Origin: an uncultured Acetatifactor sp.
Lineage (GTDB): Bacteria; Bacillota; Clostridia; Lachnospirales; Lachnospiraceae
DNA: 44,527 nt
NCBI GenBank assembly: GCA_947589075.1
Contig: CANQBS010000012.1
Span: 1 to 44,527 of the forward strand
Direction: 5' to 3'
The stretch's first letter is position 1. Each line of letters opens with the position of its first letter. A model generated the notes under the pieces. It was not told the DNA's origin, did no database searches, and saw only the letters and a program-made list of their open reading frames with translations. The position numbers and the translations under genes were made by a program. This document shows, piece after piece, positions 20,161 to 29,165 of the stretch.

Positions 20161-20706
20161 ATGACGAGAGAAGAAGCGTGGAATTTGCTTACGGAATATA
20201 ATAAAGAGCCTTTTCATTTAGAACACGCCCGGACTGTGGAGAAGACGATGGAATATTTTGCGGAACAGCTGGGTTATGGGGAGGAAAAAGAGTTCTGGGG
20301 AATTGTGGGTCTGCTTCATGACCTGGATTTTGAAAGGTTTCCGGAGCAGCACTGCATCAAGTCCCAGGAGATCATGCGGGAGCGGGGCATCGACGAGAGG
20401 ATCATCCACGCTACGGCAAGCCATGGGTATGGCATTACGGTGGATATCAAGCCCGAGCATCAGATGGAAAAGGTGCTGTTTGCGGTGGACGAGCTGACGG
20501 GACTGATCGGCGCTGTGGTTCTGATGCGTCCCTCCAAAAGCGTGCAGGATCTGGAGGTTAAATCTGTCAAGAAAAAGTTCAAAACCAGAGCCTTCGCGGC
20601 AGGCTGTTCCAGAGAAGTCATCAGCCAGGGCGCCGAGATGCTGGGATGGAGCCTGGACGAGCTGATAGAGAAGACCATAGAAGCTTTAAAGACCTTCCAG
20701 GATTAG
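20161..20706 (+). CDS. HD (HDIG-type) metal-dependent hydrolase domain protein
   Basis: 181 residues with an HD-domain arrangement: H24 (EHARTVEKTM), the HD pair in LLHDLDFERFP, and a later helix with HATASHGYG. HD proteins of this size hydrolyse phosphoester bonds in nucleotides, but the substrate cannot be read from sequence. GGAAGGAGAG precedes the ATG. It begins the plus-strand block after the island; a MATE transporter gene follows after 114 bases with no visible terminator, so co-transcription is possible. Confidence 0.8.
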   Translation: MTREEAWNLLTEYNKEPFHLEHARTVEKTMEYFAEQLGYGEEKEFWGIVGLLHDLDFERFPEQHCIKSQEIMRERGIDERIIHATASHGYGITVDIKPEHQMEKVLFAVDELTGLIGAVVLMRPSKSVQDLEVKSVKKKFKTRAFAAGCSREVISQGAEMLGWSLDELIEKTIEALKTFQD

Positions 20707-20820
20707 AACCCGGAGACAGGGGGATTCCTGGCAGGAAGATTCCGGACAGGATGATTTCGGATCAGGTCTTTCCGGTCTGACTTCGTCCAAGAGGGAGAAC
20801 ATATTTTTAATAAAGGTGAC

Positions 20821-22218
20821 ATGAGACAAATGAGCGGCATATTGGGCAGGAGACGAGGGAAAGGGGAGGCAGCGGTCGATCTGACGAAGGGACCCATTGG
20901 AAAGGGGATCCTGATGTTTGCGATTCCCCTGTTTTTGGGGCAGCTGCTGCAGCAGTTTTATAATATGGCGGACGCCTGGGTGGTGGGAAATTTTGCGGAC
21001 AATAACGCATTCGCTGCCGTCAGCTCCGCCGGAAACCTGATCTTTCTGATCACCGGATTCTTCAACGGGATCGCGGTGGGAGGAGGCGTGGTCATTTCCC
21101 GTTATTATGGGGCAAAGGATCAGGACAAGGTTACGAAAGCCATCCATACGAACCTGCTGATGGGAGTCATCGCCTCCGTTCTGGCCACCCTTCTGGGGCT
21201 TCTTCTGATACCCTGGCTGCTGGTTCTGATGAACACGCCGGACAGCGTGCTGCCCCAGTCTTTGTTGTATTTTCGGATTTATTTCGGGGGCGTTGCCACC
21301 GTGATAATGTATAATATCTGTATGTCCGTCATGCGTGCCCTGGGGGACAGCCTGCATCCTTTGTACTACCTGATCTTATCCTCTTTAACCAATGTGGTGC
21401 TGGATCTGCTGTTCGTCGCCGGGTTTCACTGGGGCGTAGGGGGCGCGGCCGTGGCCACCGTGTTTTCTCAGGGAATGAGCGCCGTGCTGTGTCTGATCCG
21501 CATGTGCAGGGCAAAGGATGGTACGAAGCTGGAACTGAAGAAGCTGCATCTCTATCCCGGCATTATGAAAGAGGTTCTTTCCCAGGGGCTTCCCACGGGT
21601 CTGCAGGGATCTTTGATCAGCATCGGCAATATCGTGGTGCAGTCCAATATCAATTCCTTCGGCGCCTATGCCATGTCCGGTCAGGGGGCTTACGCCAAGG
21701 TGGAGGGTTTTGCCTTTTTGCCCATTACCTGTATGTCCATGGCTCTCCCCACCTTTATCAGCCAGAATCTGGGCGCCAAGGAGTATAAACGGGCGAAGCA
21801 GGGAGCGGTGTTCGGCATCGGATTTGGGGTGCTTTTAGCGGAACTGATCGGCGTAGTGATCTATTTTATCGCGCCTTGGGCCATCGGCGTGTTTGTAAAG
21901 GAGCCGGAAGCGATTGCCTTCGGGCTGACTCACGCCCATATCACGGTGCTTTTCTACTGTCTGTTAGCTTTTTCCCACTGCGCGGCAGGGGTGCTTCGGG
22001 GCTGCGGCAAGTCGGTGGTGCCTATGATCACCATGTTTATTTTCTGGTGCGGCGTGAGGATCTGCTATGTGACGGCTGCCATCCGCTTTTTCCCGGTTTA
22101 CCAGACCATCGCCTGGGCTTATCCTCTGACCTGGGGGCTCAGCACCCTAGTACTGCTGGTGTTTTTGCTGAGATCGGACTGGACCCACGGCATGGAATAT
22201 CGGGAGAAACGGGCATAA
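20821..22218 (+). CDS. MATE family multidrug/metabolite efflux transporter
   Basis: 465 residues with 12 predicted hydrophobic segments in two halves. The N-terminal LTKGPIGKGILMFAIPLFLG, the QQFYNMADAWVVG segment and the second-half repeat (EVLSQGLPTGLQGSL) are characteristic of MATE transporters, which export cationic compounds in exchange for Na+ or H+. AAAGGTG precedes the ATG. The ArsR-type regulator gene starts 23 bases after its stop, suggesting one transcript and perhaps control by that regulator. Substrate unknown. Confidence 0.92.
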   Translation: MRQMSGILGRRRGKGEAAVDLTKGPIGKGILMFAIPLFLGQLLQQFYNMADAWVVGNFADNNAFAAVSSAGNLIFLITGFFNGIAVGGGVVISRYYGAKDQDKVTKAIHTNLLMGVIASVLATLLGLLLIPWLLVLMNTPDSVLPQSLLYFRIYFGGVATVIMYNICMSVMRALGDSLHPLYYLILSSLTNVVLDLLFVAGFHWGVGGAAVATVFSQGMSAVLCLIRMCRAKDGTKLELKKLHLYPGIMKEVLSQGLPTGLQGSLISIGNIVVQSNINSFGAYAMSGQGAYAKVEGFAFLPITCMSMALPTFISQNLGAKEYKRAKQGAVFGIGFGVLLAELIGVVIYFIAPWAIGVFVKEPEAIAFGLTHAHITVLFYCLLAFSHCAAGVLRGCGKSVVPMITMFIFWCGVRICYVTAAIRFFPVYQTIAWAYPLTWGLSTLVLLVFLLRSDWTHGMEYREKRA

Positions 22219-22241
22219 GCGGGATGTGAAAGGAGCAGAAG

Positions 22242-22586
22242 ATGGAACAGGATGATTATCTTTTTGTGGACGGGAAGACTTTGAAGGAAGTGGACGAGAA
22301 GATGCCTCCGGAAGAGGAGCTGCAGGATCTGGCGGATTTTTTTAAGATCTTCGGGGATGCCACCAGGCTGAAGATCCTGTATGTGCTTTTGTGTACGGAA
22401 ATGTGTGTGCTGGATATAGCCAGGGTGCTGGAGATGTCCCAGTCCGCCATTTCCCATCAGCTGCGGATCCTAAAGCAGATGGATCTGGTGAAGAATCGCA
22501 GGGAGGGTAAGACAATTTTTTATTCCCTGGCGGATTCCCATATCGTTACGATCCTAAGCCAGGGTCTGGATCATATTGAGGAGTAA
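22242..22586 (+). CDS. ArsR/SmtB family winged-helix transcriptional regulator
   Basis: 114 residues. The winged helix is clear: FKIFGDATRLKILYVLL, then TEMCVLDIARVLEMSQSAIS and HQLRILKQMDLVKNRREG for the recognition helix and wing. The region around TEMCVLDIA matches the alpha-3 metal-site position of SmtB/ArsR sensors and keeps one cysteine and an aspartate; C-terminal histidines (DSHIVTI, GLDHIEE) fit an alpha-5 metal site as in CzrA/SmtB. It is a candidate metal-responsive repressor of the upstream MATE gene or its own operon. pheA begins 8 bases after the stop. Confidence 0.88.
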   Translation: MEQDDYLFVDGKTLKEVDEKMPPEEELQDLADFFKIFGDATRLKILYVLLCTEMCVLDIARVLEMSQSAISHQLRILKQMDLVKNRREGKTIFYSLADSHIVTILSQGLDHIEE

Positions 22587-22594
22587 GGGAGCGA

Positions 22595-23743
22595 ATGGAT
22601 CAAAAGATGGAACAGGGAATAGATTTGCTGAAGCTTCGGGATCAGATTGATGAGATAGACGCGCAGATCGTGGAGCTGTATGAGAAGCGGATGGAGGTTT
22701 GCGGGCAGGTTGCGGAATATAAGATCGAGACCGGGAAAAAGGTTTTTGACAGCAAACGGGAGATGGAAAAGCTCGCCCGGGTAAAGTCCATGGCGCATAA
22801 TGATTTTAACAGCCACGGGATAGAGGAACTGTTTGAGCAGATCATGTCCATGAGCCGCAAGCTGCAGTATCAGATGCTTGCTTCCCACGGGAGCCTGGGG
22901 CATCTGCCCTTTATAGCGGTGGATGAGCTTGAGACCAGGAAGGCAAGGGTGGTGTTTCAGGGGGCGGAAGGGGCCTATTCCCATGCTGCCATGATGCAGT
23001 ATTTCGGGGATCAGGTCAACAGCTTTCATGTGGATTCCTTCCGGGACGCCATGAGCGCCATAGATGAGGGCAGCGCGGATTTCGCCGTGCTTCCCATTGA
23101 AAATTCCACGGCGGGCATGGTGAGCGAGATTTATGATCTTCTGGTGGAATTTGAAAATTATATCGTGGGGGAGCAGATCCTTAAGATCGAGCATTGTCTG
23201 CTGGGGGTTCCTGGCAGCAGGCTGGAGGATATCCGCACAGTGTATTCACATCCCCAGTCCCTGATGCAGAGCGCCCAGTATCTGCGGGGGCATGACTGGA
23301 AGCAGATCAGTATGCTGAACAATGCCTTCGCGGCGAAAAAGGTGGCGGAGGAAAAGGACAAGACTCAGGCAGCCATTGCCAGTGAACTGGCGGGACAGAT
23401 TTATGGTCTGGGAGTATTGGAGCGGGGCGTGAACCAGGAGGAAAACAATTCCACCAGGTTCATTATCGTCACCAACCAGAAGATCTTCCGCAGGGACGCG
23501 GGAAAGATCAGCATATGCTTTGAGGTTCCCCATAAGAGCGGTTCCCTTTACCATATGCTGTCCCATTTCATCTATAATAATCTGAATCTGTGTAAGATCG
23601 AGAGCCGCCCCATAGAGGACCGAACCTGGGAATATCGTTTCTTTGTGGATTTTGAGGGAAATCTGGCGGACAGCGCCGTGAAAAATGCCTTAAGGGGACT
23701 TAGGGACGAGGCGAGAAACATGAAGATCCTGGGGAATTACTAG
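22595..23743 (+). CDS. pheA: Bifunctional chorismate mutase / prephenate dehydratase
   Basis: 382 residues with three domains. An AroQ-type chorismate mutase comes first (about residues 7-95: LRDQIDEIDAQIVELYEKR and KREMEKLARV). Prephenate dehydratase follows (about 109-285: FQGAEGAYSHAA, LPIENSTAG, and NNSTRFIIV carrying the catalytic TRF). A C-terminal ACT domain (about 300-375) contains GSLYHMLSHF and the ESRP motif for phenylalanine feedback. It converts chorismate to phenylpyruvate in phenylalanine synthesis. It is the last gene of a tight block with MATE and arsR-like genes, and a 16-bp hairpin that can serve as its terminator starts 54 bases downstream. Confidence 0.95.
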   Translation: MDQKMEQGIDLLKLRDQIDEIDAQIVELYEKRMEVCGQVAEYKIETGKKVFDSKREMEKLARVKSMAHNDFNSHGIEELFEQIMSMSRKLQYQMLASHGSLGHLPFIAVDELETRKARVVFQGAEGAYSHAAMMQYFGDQVNSFHVDSFRDAMSAIDEGSADFAVLPIENSTAGMVSEIYDLLVEFENYIVGEQILKIEHCLLGVPGSRLEDIRTVYSHPQSLMQSAQYLRGHDWKQISMLNNAFAAKKVAEEKDKTQAAIASELAGQIYGLGVLERGVNQEENNSTRFIIVTNQKIFRRDAGKISICFEVPHKSGSLYHMLSHFIYNNLNLCKIESRPIEDRTWEYRFFVDFEGNLADSAVKNALRGLRDEARNMKILGNY

Positions 23744-23796
23744 GAAATGCTTCGTTTTGGTAGCTGCCGGGAGAAAAAAGGTTAGTCAGGAGAGTA

Positions 23797-23945
23797 GTGT
23801 GAAAAATAAGCTCGATAGCTTATTTTTCACACGGCTATTTGTGTCGGAGCGTCACAAATAGCCCTGATGGCAGATTAGAAATCGCATTCGCGATTTCTTA
23901 AGAGGAGGCGAAGTCTCCTCTTGCCCTGATCGCGTAAACGCTCCG
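23797..23945 (+). promoter_or_regulatory. Four-hairpin leader with loop-to-RBS-upstream pseudoknot potential
   Basis: Four consecutive perfect stems: 23797-23832 (16 bp, loop CGAT), 23833-23863 (11 bp, 9-base loop), 23877-23898 (9 bp) and 23900-23922 (8 bp). The loop of the second contains CGGAGCGT (23845-23852), fully complementary to ACGCTCCG at 23938-23945, directly before the AGGAGG of the DUF815-like gene. GCCCTGAT occurs twice (23861 and 23923). It could be a regulatory leader, a terminator plus leader, or a dispersed structured repeat. The first hairpin may also end pheA transcription. Confidence 0.65.
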
Positions 23946-23959
23946 GAATGAGGAGGATT

Positions 23960-25279
23960 ATGAGACACCAGGAATTGATCGTATATCGTAATTTTGAAGA
24001 CGGAGAGCTGCTTGAGGATATGGCATATGTCTGCGAGCATTACAGAGACAGTAAGATTAAATCCATTGTGCCGGCAGGAGCCGGGACGGATGCGCCGGAC
24101 GTAACCGCCCTGTTTTACCGGTGTATCCACGCCCTCATCGAGCTGGCGGGCAATTATGGCTTTCACGGGAATCTCTGGCACTGCTACCTTGCCAATCTCC
24201 TGGTGAACAATGAAAACGGCTATTCCATGGGCTGTGAGGGCAGGGGAGGGATCGACGGGACCATCAACGCCGCCGCTCTCCACGACATTGTGATCTTCAA
24301 GGAATTTTATGATTTTGATTTTACGCCTGTGATGGAGCAGCTGAATGTGCCGGAGTTTTCCCTGGTGGAAAATTATGAAGGCAGCATGCAGGAAAGCAGG
24401 GTCTATAATCAGCGGATCTGCAGGAGGATCTGCGAGCTGGCGGAAGCCTTCTGCCGCGACAGTACTCCGGAAGAGATGAAGGATACCCTGACACAGTTTT
24501 ATAAAGAATATGGAGTGGGAAAATTCGGGCTTCACAAGTCCTTCCGCATCCAGCGGGACGGGGAAGGGGTTCATGTGACTCCCATCCTCAATATTGCCCA
24601 TGTGCATCTTTCGGATCTGGTGGGCTACGAGCTCCAGAAGCAGAAGCTTGTGGAGAACACGGAGGCCTTTGTGAGCGGCAGAAAGGCGAATAACTGTCTT
24701 TTGTTCGGGGATGCGGGCACTGGAAAATCCTCCTGCATCAAAGCCATTGCCAACGAATATTACTCCAGGGGGCTCCGTATCATAGAGGTATACAGACATC
24801 AGTTCCAGGATCTGAACGATACCATTGCCCAGATCAAGAACCGCAATTATAAGTTCATCATTTACATGGATGATCTGAGCTTCGAGGATTTTGAAACGGA
24901 ATATAAATATCTGAAGGCTGTGATCGAGGGGGGCCTGGAGCGTAAGCCGGAGAATGTGCTGATCTACGCCACCTCCAACCGCCGTCACCTGATCCGGGAA
25001 TATTACAGCGATAAGGAAGAGATCCGGGAGGATATGCATAAAAGCGATACGGTCCAGGAGAAGCTTTCCTTGGCGGCCCGTTTCGGTGTGAGTATTTATT
25101 TTGGCTCCCCTACTCCAAGGCAGTTCCAGGAAATTGTTCTTGCCCTGGCGGAGCGGAACCATATCGCCATGCCGGAAAAGAAGCTTTTGGAGGAGGCTGT
25201 GAAGTGGGAGCTTTCCCACGGAGGGCTGTCGGGACGGACGGCGCAGCAGTTTATCGATCATTTGTTGGGCATACAATAG
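23960..25279 (+). CDS. DUF815-like AAA+ ATPase
   Basis: 439 residues. The N-terminal 200 are of unknown function; a AAA+ ATPase domain follows with the P-loop GDAGTGKSS near residue 250 and Walker B-like FIIYMDDLSFE. The sensor 1 region is LIYATSNRRHLI, then an arginine-rich segment and the C-terminal helical lid (GGLSGRTAQQF). The family is recalled as DUF815, a AAA+ group with no established substrate. The ATG at 23960 is preferred to one at 23948 because AGGAGG lies between. It is followed after 28 bases by ppx and then ppk1, so a link to polyphosphate metabolism is possible but inferred from position only. Confidence 0.85.
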   Translation: MRHQELIVYRNFEDGELLEDMAYVCEHYRDSKIKSIVPAGAGTDAPDVTALFYRCIHALIELAGNYGFHGNLWHCYLANLLVNNENGYSMGCEGRGGIDGTINAAALHDIVIFKEFYDFDFTPVMEQLNVPEFSLVENYEGSMQESRVYNQRICRRICELAEAFCRDSTPEEMKDTLTQFYKEYGVGKFGLHKSFRIQRDGEGVHVTPILNIAHVHLSDLVGYELQKQKLVENTEAFVSGRKANNCLLFGDAGTGKSSCIKAIANEYYSRGLRIIEVYRHQFQDLNDTIAQIKNRNYKFIIYMDDLSFEDFETEYKYLKAVIEGGLERKPENVLIYATSNRRHLIREYYSDKEEIREDMHKSDTVQEKLSLAARFGVSIYFGSPTPRQFQEIVLALAERNHIAMPEKKLLEEAVKWELSHGGLSGRTAQQFIDHLLGIQ

Positions 25280-25307
25280 CGGGATACCGCTGAAGGAGGG
25301 AGATATC

Positions 25308-26855
25308 ATGGCAGTGAAGACTTTTGCCGCGATCGATGTGGGAAGCTTTGAGCTTTCCATGAAAATCTTTGAATTTTCCGGCAAAAACAACATGAAGGAA
25401 ATCGATCATATGGTAAAGAGGCTTGCCCTGGGCAGCGATACCTATGCCGGGGGGAAGATCAGCCTTGATAAACTGGAGGAGCTTTGCCGCACCCTGAAGG
25501 AATTTTCCAGGATCATGAAGTCCTACCGGGTGGACGCTTACCGCGCCTATGGCACCAGCGCCATCCGGGAGACGGAGAACAACGCCATTATCCTGGATCA
25601 GATCGAGCAGAGAACCGGTATCCGGATCGAGGTGTTAAGCAATTCGGAGCAGAGATTCCTGGATTATAAATCGGTGGCCTCCAAAGGAGAGGTTTTCCGC
25701 AAGATCATCGAGGATAAAACCGCCATTGTGGACATCGGAGGCGGCAGCATCCAGATCTCCCTCTTTGACAATGATACCCTTACCGCCACCCAGAATCTGA
25801 AGCTGGGTGTGCTCAGGGTGCAGGAGCGGCTGAATCATCTGAACGCCAAAAGCGCCCAGACGGAAAGACTGATCGACGAAATGGCCTCCGCCCAGCTTTC
25901 CACTTTTAAGAAGCTGTATCTGAAGGATCGCACCATCAAAAATATCATTGTGGTGGACGACTATCTTTCTCCCTGGGCGGTCCGCAGGTTCGGGAAGGAT
26001 GTGGGGAAAGCCATTGTGGGGATCGCGGAGTATGAGAAGACCATGGAGATCATGCGCACCAGGTCCAGGTCCCAGGTGGCGGCCATGATGGATGTCGCCG
26101 AGGACAAGGTACCCCTGGTTTTTATCAGCGCCGTGATCTTAAGGAGAACCGCGTTATTGATGGGAGCGGAAAATATCTGGGCTCCCGGCGTTACCCTCTG
26201 CGACGGCATCGCCTATGAATACGCGGAAAAAAACAAGCTGCTTACGGATGAGCATGATTTTGAAAAGGATATTGTGGCCTGCGCCGTGAACATCAGCAAG
26301 CGGTACATGGGCAGCAGGAAACGGGCGGAGACCCTGGACGATATTACCCAGACCATTTTTGACAGTATGAAAAAGATCCACGGCCTTGGGAAACGGGAAA
26401 AGCTGTATCTGAGACTGGCGGCCATCCTCCATGACTGCGGAAAATACATCAGCATGGTGAATCTGGGGGAGGATTCCTATAACATCATCATGTCCACGGA
26501 GATCATCGGCCTGTCCCATATTGAGCGGGAGATCGTGGCAAATGTGGTGCGTTTTAATCATAGTCCCTTCCTGTATTATGGGCAGATGGGGGGCAGGGAA
26601 TCCATGCTGAGCACAGAGGATTATCTGGTGATCGCAAAGCTCACTGCCATCCTGCGGCTGGCCAACAGCCTGGACCGCAGCCATAAACAGAAGCTGAAGG
26701 GCGTGAAGGCACAGCTTAAGGACAACGATCTGGTCCTGACAGTGGATACCCAGGAGGATATTACTCTGGAGAGAGGCTTTTTTGAGGAACGGGCGGAATT
26801 CTTCCAGGAGGTTTTCAGCGTCCGTCCGGTGTTAAAGCAGAAAAAGCAGTTCTGA
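25308..26855 (+). CDS. ppx: Exopolyphosphatase / Ppx-GppA family with HD domain
   Basis: 515 residues. The actin-like ASKHA fold has phosphate-binding motif 1 (AIDVGSFELSMKIFE), motif YGTSAIRE near residue 85 and phosphate-2 motif DIGGGSIQISLF near 143. The C-terminal third is an HD domain (LAAILHDCGKYI near 370). Ppx/GppA enzymes remove terminal phosphate from polyphosphate or from pppGpp; which one applies here is not decidable. GGAGGGAGA precedes the ATG. Pairing with a polyphosphate kinase gene 165 bases downstream favours exopolyphosphatase. Confidence 0.9.
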   Translation: MAVKTFAAIDVGSFELSMKIFEFSGKNNMKEIDHMVKRLALGSDTYAGGKISLDKLEELCRTLKEFSRIMKSYRVDAYRAYGTSAIRETENNAIILDQIEQRTGIRIEVLSNSEQRFLDYKSVASKGEVFRKIIEDKTAIVDIGGGSIQISLFDNDTLTATQNLKLGVLRVQERLNHLNAKSAQTERLIDEMASAQLSTFKKLYLKDRTIKNIIVVDDYLSPWAVRRFGKDVGKAIVGIAEYEKTMEIMRTRSRSQVAAMMDVAEDKVPLVFISAVILRRTALLMGAENIWAPGVTLCDGIAYEYAEKNKLLTDEHDFEKDIVACAVNISKRYMGSRKRAETLDDITQTIFDSMKKIHGLGKREKLYLRLAAILHDCGKYISMVNLGEDSYNIIMSTEIIGLSHIEREIVANVVRFNHSPFLYYGQMGGRESMLSTEDYLVIAKLTAILRLANSLDRSHKQKLKGVKAQLKDNDLVLTVDTQEDITLERGFFEERAEFFQEVFSVRPVLKQKKQF

Positions 26856-26952
26856 TATCCAGAGTCTAAGCTCCCTTAACCGGGGGCGGGCTGTGGAAAC
26901 CTGATAGAGAGATGAAGCGTAAGGGTGGAAGGGGAAGCTTTCAATCCCGGGA

Positions 26953-27006
26953 TTTGTGTCTGCGCGCTGTTTGACACAAACTCGTTACGCGCGGAAAGCA
27001 GCGCAG
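26953..27006 (+). promoter_or_regulatory. Leader hairpin with loop complementary to sequence before ppk1 RBS
   Basis: TTTGTGTC (26953-26960) and GACACAAA (26973-26980) form an 8-bp stem around a 12-base GC-rich loop. Loop GCGCTG (26964-26969) is complementary to CAGCGC (26999-27004), CTGCGC (26960-26965) to GCGCAG (27001-27006), and GCGCG to CGCGC (26988-26992). The downstream partners lie just before the GAGGAG of ppk1. Same layout and the same ATTTGTGTC start as the element before the DUF815-like gene. Confidence 0.5.
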
Positions 27007-27019
27007 AAAAGAGGAGAAG

Positions 27020-29152
27020 ATGGCAGAGAAGGATTTTAGCAATCCGGCGTATTATATGAACCGTGAACTGAGCTGGATTTTATTCGATAACAGGGTGCTG
27101 AGCGAGGCCAGGGATAAGAGTATCCCTCTTTTTGAAAGGCTGAAGTTTTTAAGCATCACCGCATCCAACCTGGATGAGTTCTTTATGGTGCGGGTAGCTT
27201 CCTTAAAGGATATGGTGAATGCCGGATATGATAAGAAGGACATTGCGGGGATGACCCCCAAGGCGCAGTTAGAGGCTCTTTCCTCCGCCATCCATAAGCT
27301 GGTGGAGGTGCAGTATTCCACCTATAACAGATCCTTAATCCCCCAGCTGGAGCAGAACGGGCTCCATGTGATCAAGAAGCACGAGGATCTGACGCCGGAG
27401 GAAGAGTCCTTTGTTGACAGGTATTTTGAGGAAAATGTCTATCCGGTGCTGACGCCCATGGCGGTGGATTCCTCCAGACCCTTTCCTCTGATCCGCAATA
27501 AATCCCTGAATATCGGCGCCCTGATGCGCAGGAAAAACCATGAAGAGGATCTGGATTTCGCCACTGTCCAGGTACCCAGCGTGCTGGCAAGGATCGTGGA
27601 GCTGCCGGCAGAGGGGGAAATGCGGAAGGTGATTCTCCTGGAGGAAGTGATCGAGCGCAATATCCAGAAGCTTTTCCTCAATTACGATATTCTTTGCGCT
27701 TATCCCTTCCGGATCATGAGAAACGCGGATCTGACCATCGACGAGGATGAGGCGGAGGATCTGTTAAAGGAGATTGAGAAGCAGTTAAAAAAGAGGCAGA
27801 GGGGAGAGGCGATCCGGCTGGAGATCCAGGAGGGAATGGATAAGCGGCTCCTGAAGATCCTGAAGAAGGAGCTGGGGGTGGAGGAGCAGAATATCTACGC
27901 CATCGACGGCCCCCTGGATCTGACCTTCCTGATGAAGATGTACTCTCTGGAGGGCTTCGGTCACCTGAAGACTCCTAAGTATGAGCCCCAGCCGGTGCCG
28001 GAGCTTCCGGCAGGCTGCAATATTTTCGATGAGATCCGGAAAGGGGATATCCTGCTGCATCATCCCTACCAGACCTTTACGCCGGTGGTGGAGTTCATCC
28101 GCCAGGCTTCCCAGGATCCGGAGGTGCTTGCCATCAAGCAGACCCTTTACCGTGTCAGCGGCAATTCTCCCATCATCGCCGCTCTGGCCCAGGCCGCGGA
28201 CAACGGTAAGCAGGTTTCCGTGCTGGTGGAGCTGAAGGCACGTTTTGACGAGGAAAACAATATCGTGTGGGCCCGGATGCTGGAAAAGGCAGGCTGCCAT
28301 GTGATCTATGGACTGGTGGGACTTAAGACCCACAGCAAGATCACCCTGGTGGTGCGCAGGGAGGAGGACGGGATCCGCAGATATGTTCATCTGGGCACCG
28401 GAAATTATAACGACGCCACAGCCAAGCTCTATACGGATGTTGGGCTTTTGACCTGTTCCGAGACCATCGGTGAGGACGCCACAGCGGTTTTCAACATGCT
28501 GTCCGGTTATTCCGAGCCCCTTAAGTGGAATAAGCTTTCCCTGGCTCCCCTTTGGCTGAAAACCAGATTTATATCCCTCATCGACCGGGAAAAGAAGCAT
28601 GCTCAGGAAGGCCGGCCTGCAAGGATCGTGGCCAAGATGAACGCCCTTTGCGATCCCGACGTGATAAAAGCCCTTTACGAAGCCAGCGCCGCAGGAGTGA
28701 AGATCGATCTCATCGTCCGGGGGATCTGCTGCCTGAAGGTGGGGATTCCGGGAGTGAGCGAGAATATTTCGGTGCGCTCCATCGTAGGCAATTTCCTGGA
28801 GCATGCCCGGATCTTCTACTTTGAAAACGATGAGAATTATGAGGTCTATTGCGGCAGCGCCGACTGGATGCCCCGTAATCTGGAACGGAGGGTGGAGATC
28901 CTGTTCCCGGTGGAGAGACAGGAGCTCAAGGAGAAGCTGATCCATATCCTGCAAAATCAGCTGCGGGATACGGTAAAGGCTCAGATCCTCCAGCCTGACG
29001 GCACTTATGAAAGGGTGGATAAGCGGGGCAAGGAAATCTTTAACGCCCAGGAAGCCTTCTGCGAAGAGGCAATTGCATATGCCAGGCAGGGACAGGAGGA
29101 GTCTGTAACCAGCCGCAGAACCTTTATCCCGGAGGTGCATCGGGATTTGTAA
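27020..29152 (+). CDS. ppk1: Polyphosphate kinase 1
   Basis: 710 residues, the standard length. The N-domain begins YYMNRELSWILFDNRVL. The two catalytic phospholipase-D-like domains hold the histidines in KTHSKITLVVRR (about residue 437, the autophosphorylated position) and EHARIFYFEND (about 594). It reversibly transfers the gamma phosphate of ATP onto polyphosphate chains. GAGGAGAAG precedes the ATG. Located between ppx and a Maf-HAD gene (14 bases downstream), it is part of a co-directional phosphate-metabolism cluster, and synthesis and degradation enzymes would be made together. Confidence 0.96.
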   Translation: MAEKDFSNPAYYMNRELSWILFDNRVLSEARDKSIPLFERLKFLSITASNLDEFFMVRVASLKDMVNAGYDKKDIAGMTPKAQLEALSSAIHKLVEVQYSTYNRSLIPQLEQNGLHVIKKHEDLTPEEESFVDRYFEENVYPVLTPMAVDSSRPFPLIRNKSLNIGALMRRKNHEEDLDFATVQVPSVLARIVELPAEGEMRKVILLEEVIERNIQKLFLNYDILCAYPFRIMRNADLTIDEDEAEDLLKEIEKQLKKRQRGEAIRLEIQEGMDKRLLKILKKELGVEEQNIYAIDGPLDLTFLMKMYSLEGFGHLKTPKYEPQPVPELPAGCNIFDEIRKGDILLHHPYQTFTPVVEFIRQASQDPEVLAIKQTLYRVSGNSPIIAALAQAADNGKQVSVLVELKARFDEENNIVWARMLEKAGCHVIYGLVGLKTHSKITLVVRREEDGIRRYVHLGTGNYNDATAKLYTDVGLLTCSETIGEDATAVFNMLSGYSEPLKWNKLSLAPLWLKTRFISLIDREKKHAQEGRPARIVAKMNALCDPDVIKALYEASAAGVKIDLIVRGICCLKVGIPGVSENISVRSIVGNFLEHARIFYFENDENYEVYCGSADWMPRNLERRVEILFPVERQELKEKLIHILQNQLRDTVKAQILQPDGTYERVDKRGKEIFNAQEAFCEEAIAYARQGQEESVTSRRTFIPEVHRDL

Positions 29153-29165
29153 AGGGGAAGATTTT

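Noticed and set aside
23852..25393. Long open frame of about 513 codons on the minus strand opposite the DUF815-like gene
   Set aside because: It lies fully antisense to a well-supported AAA+ gene, has low-complexity H/I/L-rich translation, and no ribosome binding site or family motif.
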